From positions 913,001 to 962,905 of the forward strand of contig CAJNDS010002812.1 of the NCBI GenBank assembly GCA_905221605.1: a stretch of DNA of 49,905 nucleotides, read 5' to 3'. Origin of the DNA: Symbiodinium natans. Taxonomy: Eukaryota; Sar; Dinophyceae; Suessiales; Symbiodiniaceae. The stretch's first letter is position 1, and every line of letters begins with the position of its first letter. Both the position numbers and the translations under genes were made by a program. A model generated the notes under the pieces. The model saw nothing but the letters and a program-made list of their open reading frames with translations, made no database searches and was not told where the DNA came from. Of this stretch, positions 44,301-47,300 are shown piece after piece.

Positions 44301-47300
44301 ATCTGTGAAGGTGGTTGCTATGCTAAGGCTGCTTAGACGCTGCAGAACACTGCGCCTGCTGGGTGTATCGCTTGTTGTTTGTCTCCACACCTTTCTCACA
44401 AGCAGCGTTCTTGTTTGTATTTTGGCGCCGCCCTCAGAAAGTTCGCTGGGGCTGTTTGTGGGACTTTCTCTTCGGCAGAACCGTTGCCCTCAAAACACAG
44501 ACGGTTGGTCCCTTTAGGTATGAGGGTGAAGAAGGGTTTGCGACGGAATGCCCCTAAATCTCTGATCCTGAGCCCTGGAAAGGAACAAATCTTGTCGGGT
44601 CGCGAACGAACTTATGTATATGAGAAGGACTGACCCCAACAAAGAAGCGCTCGTGAACAAATAAAAATTTGACGGAGTACTGGCAGGTCATCGTCTGAGC
44701 TCAACTGCCTGTCAACGCACGTCCAACATTCCCCTTCCCTCACGTCGTTTCATCTCACAAGACCCCAAAACCCTCTTTAAATCAGGGGTTTCTTCCGGTG
44801 TTTTTCTCTGCATCTTTGGGTGTAGCTGCGGGCTAGGGATCCATCCCTGCACCCTGTAAGCAGGGCGAATCTCCCGAACCTTTAGCCTTGGGGTTGATGG
44901 TGGCCCTTTTGAGACCAAGCGGTTAGCTTATGTTGCCCTTATAGAACTCAATCAGTAAACCTTGAACTTGAACCCTGAAGGCCACAGCCTTTACTCCATA
45001 ACGTCACCAGAACACAAGAGAGATGCATAGCGAGCGTCACGCACGAGGCTGCACAGAGCGCGCCATCCCAGTCAAAATCTTCTTTGCGGAGGAAGAGGTG
45101 AAGAAGGCATGGGTGCACCAGGATTTGAAATGCGAGGAGTTTATCAGGATTACGGTTCTCTCTTGGGATGTTCCCCCCTGTACGAAGTGTCCTTAGTAGG
45201 GATTCTAGTAGGAGGTGCTATCATCCCTACTAAGGACTGTTAGTATAAGGGGGAACATCCCAAGTTCTCTCCCAGCTGTCCAGCCTCAGCGACTCCTTCC
45301 TTCCTTTCCTGCAGACGTGGCTTCGGCACTGGCTGCAAGACAACAGCTTGACGGACTTCGACATGCGCTCGATCATCGACTGGGACTACTACAAGGCAGC
45401 TGTGGGTGTCGAGAGAAGCTTGTTAGAGCAACTTCCCAATCTGTCATGTCCCTTTTTTTTGAACCCAGGCTTGCAATCCTGCGAGTGCCTAGAGGAAAGA
45501 ATCTCCGCATGATCAGCGCTCCCTGGTTCAACCTTACACACTAAATAACCCTAAACCCTAAACCCTAAACCCTTTCCCCTAAACCCTAAACCCTAAACCC
45601 TAAACCCTGCTTCTCGATCGATTTCAGCGAAGTAAAGATTCCTCCGACTTTTGCAGCACCCCCGGCCCTCGGCTCTGAGCCCTGTATCCCGCAAGGAGCG
45701 CCTCTGCGCCGTCTTCCAGAAGCTGATCTCCATTCCGGTGAAGATCTCAGTCTGCCTTGATCTGTAAGGGGGGGGGGGGGAGGGATTTGCGGCTTGGGGG
45801 TTCCTAAAGGGCAGCACTGCAAAGGTTTATAGGGTTTAGAGTTTAGGATGATCGAACTCACTAAGGCGTACGGATTATGGTTTGGCTAGGGGTGTTGCGG
45901 TGCCCACTCCCAGAGCGCCTACGTAGACCTATTTTTGCCAGAAGGATACCCACTAAAAGACCCGCTGGGCTTTATACCCCCCCCGGTATCATAGCATCAA
46001 AGACTCTTGAAAGTCTATTACAAGTAGTGAGTTTACGAACGCGCAAATTTATAATTGAAAATCATGCGATCGCTTGCTCACTTATATTTCCAATTAGAAG
46101 CTACATGCGCTTTTAGCATTCTTGTTCGGGCGCTTATTGTCTTCGTGTTCTCCTTTATTACCCCCTTTTTCCCCTATTGTCTCTTTCACGCGTTCATTTC
46201 ATTCACTTGTATCTGTTGAGATTAGTTGACAGAAGATAATGGCGTTTAAGGGGCGCATAAAACGATAATATTAGAATCATGCACTTGTTCTCTCGTTGGT
46301 GAATCATTCCAGCGTTTACAGGAGCTTTAGATGACCGGCCAAAAGGTACAGAATTTGGATTCATGCGATTGTTCATGAGATTCCTGTTGGCCACTTTGAG
46401 TCAGTACCAAGCGAACGAATCATGCATCACATCTTGACAGTGGTTATGTCATCCTCACGCTCGTCATTCAATCCCCCAATAAGAAGATTAAACTGAGGGG
46501 CGTGCATGAATTCACTTTATTCATTCACTTACCCCTCATTGTAAGATTAATTATTGGCTCTGGAAGTAGTTCTTCTCCCCAATTTTGGGCGTCCCCATCC
46601 CAGGGATTGTCCAGTTAACCCTAAATAAACCCTAAACCCTAAACCCTAAAACCGGGTATACAGGGTCGGGGGCGGGAGGGAACCCCAACCTTTTACAACC
46701 TCCCAATGAGGTTCGAGGTTGAGGATGACCGCAAAGCTCTAAAGAGAGAAAGGCTCTATCACTCAGGGAAGATGTAAGCCCAACGGCCAAGAGTACGTAT
46801 CTTTGGCCTACTTGCACCCCCTGGGTCCAGGACTCTGTCCGAATTGTCGGCCACAGTTCTATGCAAAACTTCAGAGCCCTAAGCCCGAAACCCTGAACCC
46901 TGCCTTGCACTCGTAGTTGTGAGGCTTCAGGTTGATGGCTCTATAGCAACCAGAGAAACATGCGAAGAAAGAAATACCTGCAAGCTAGGGCGTTCGGCTT
47001 GGGCTGGCAGGGTTTTGGGGTTAAGGACCTTGGGTGTGGGGTTTAGGGTCTTAGCTGTTGTCCTGGACCTCCCACCCTGTCCCGCCAAAACAGCTCATGT
47101 CATGCTTGGCATGGCGATGCCGCCCCTGTTTTGTGCCCAGGCCGCCTACCAGAAGATCTCCAACCCTTGCCCTCGCGTCAAGGCAAGGGAGTGATTGCAC
47201 AATCTTCTTGGGCATGGGGTTCACGCTTTCGGGTTTCACGTTCTAGGGTTCAGGGTTGGGGCTTAGGCGCATACACAGCATATATGCCGGTCGATCCCTT

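Noticed and set aside
45163-45263. Introner element (transposon that is itself an intron)
   Set aside because: The family A copy lies wholly within intron r38-r39; the splice sites are outside its ends and its target duplications.
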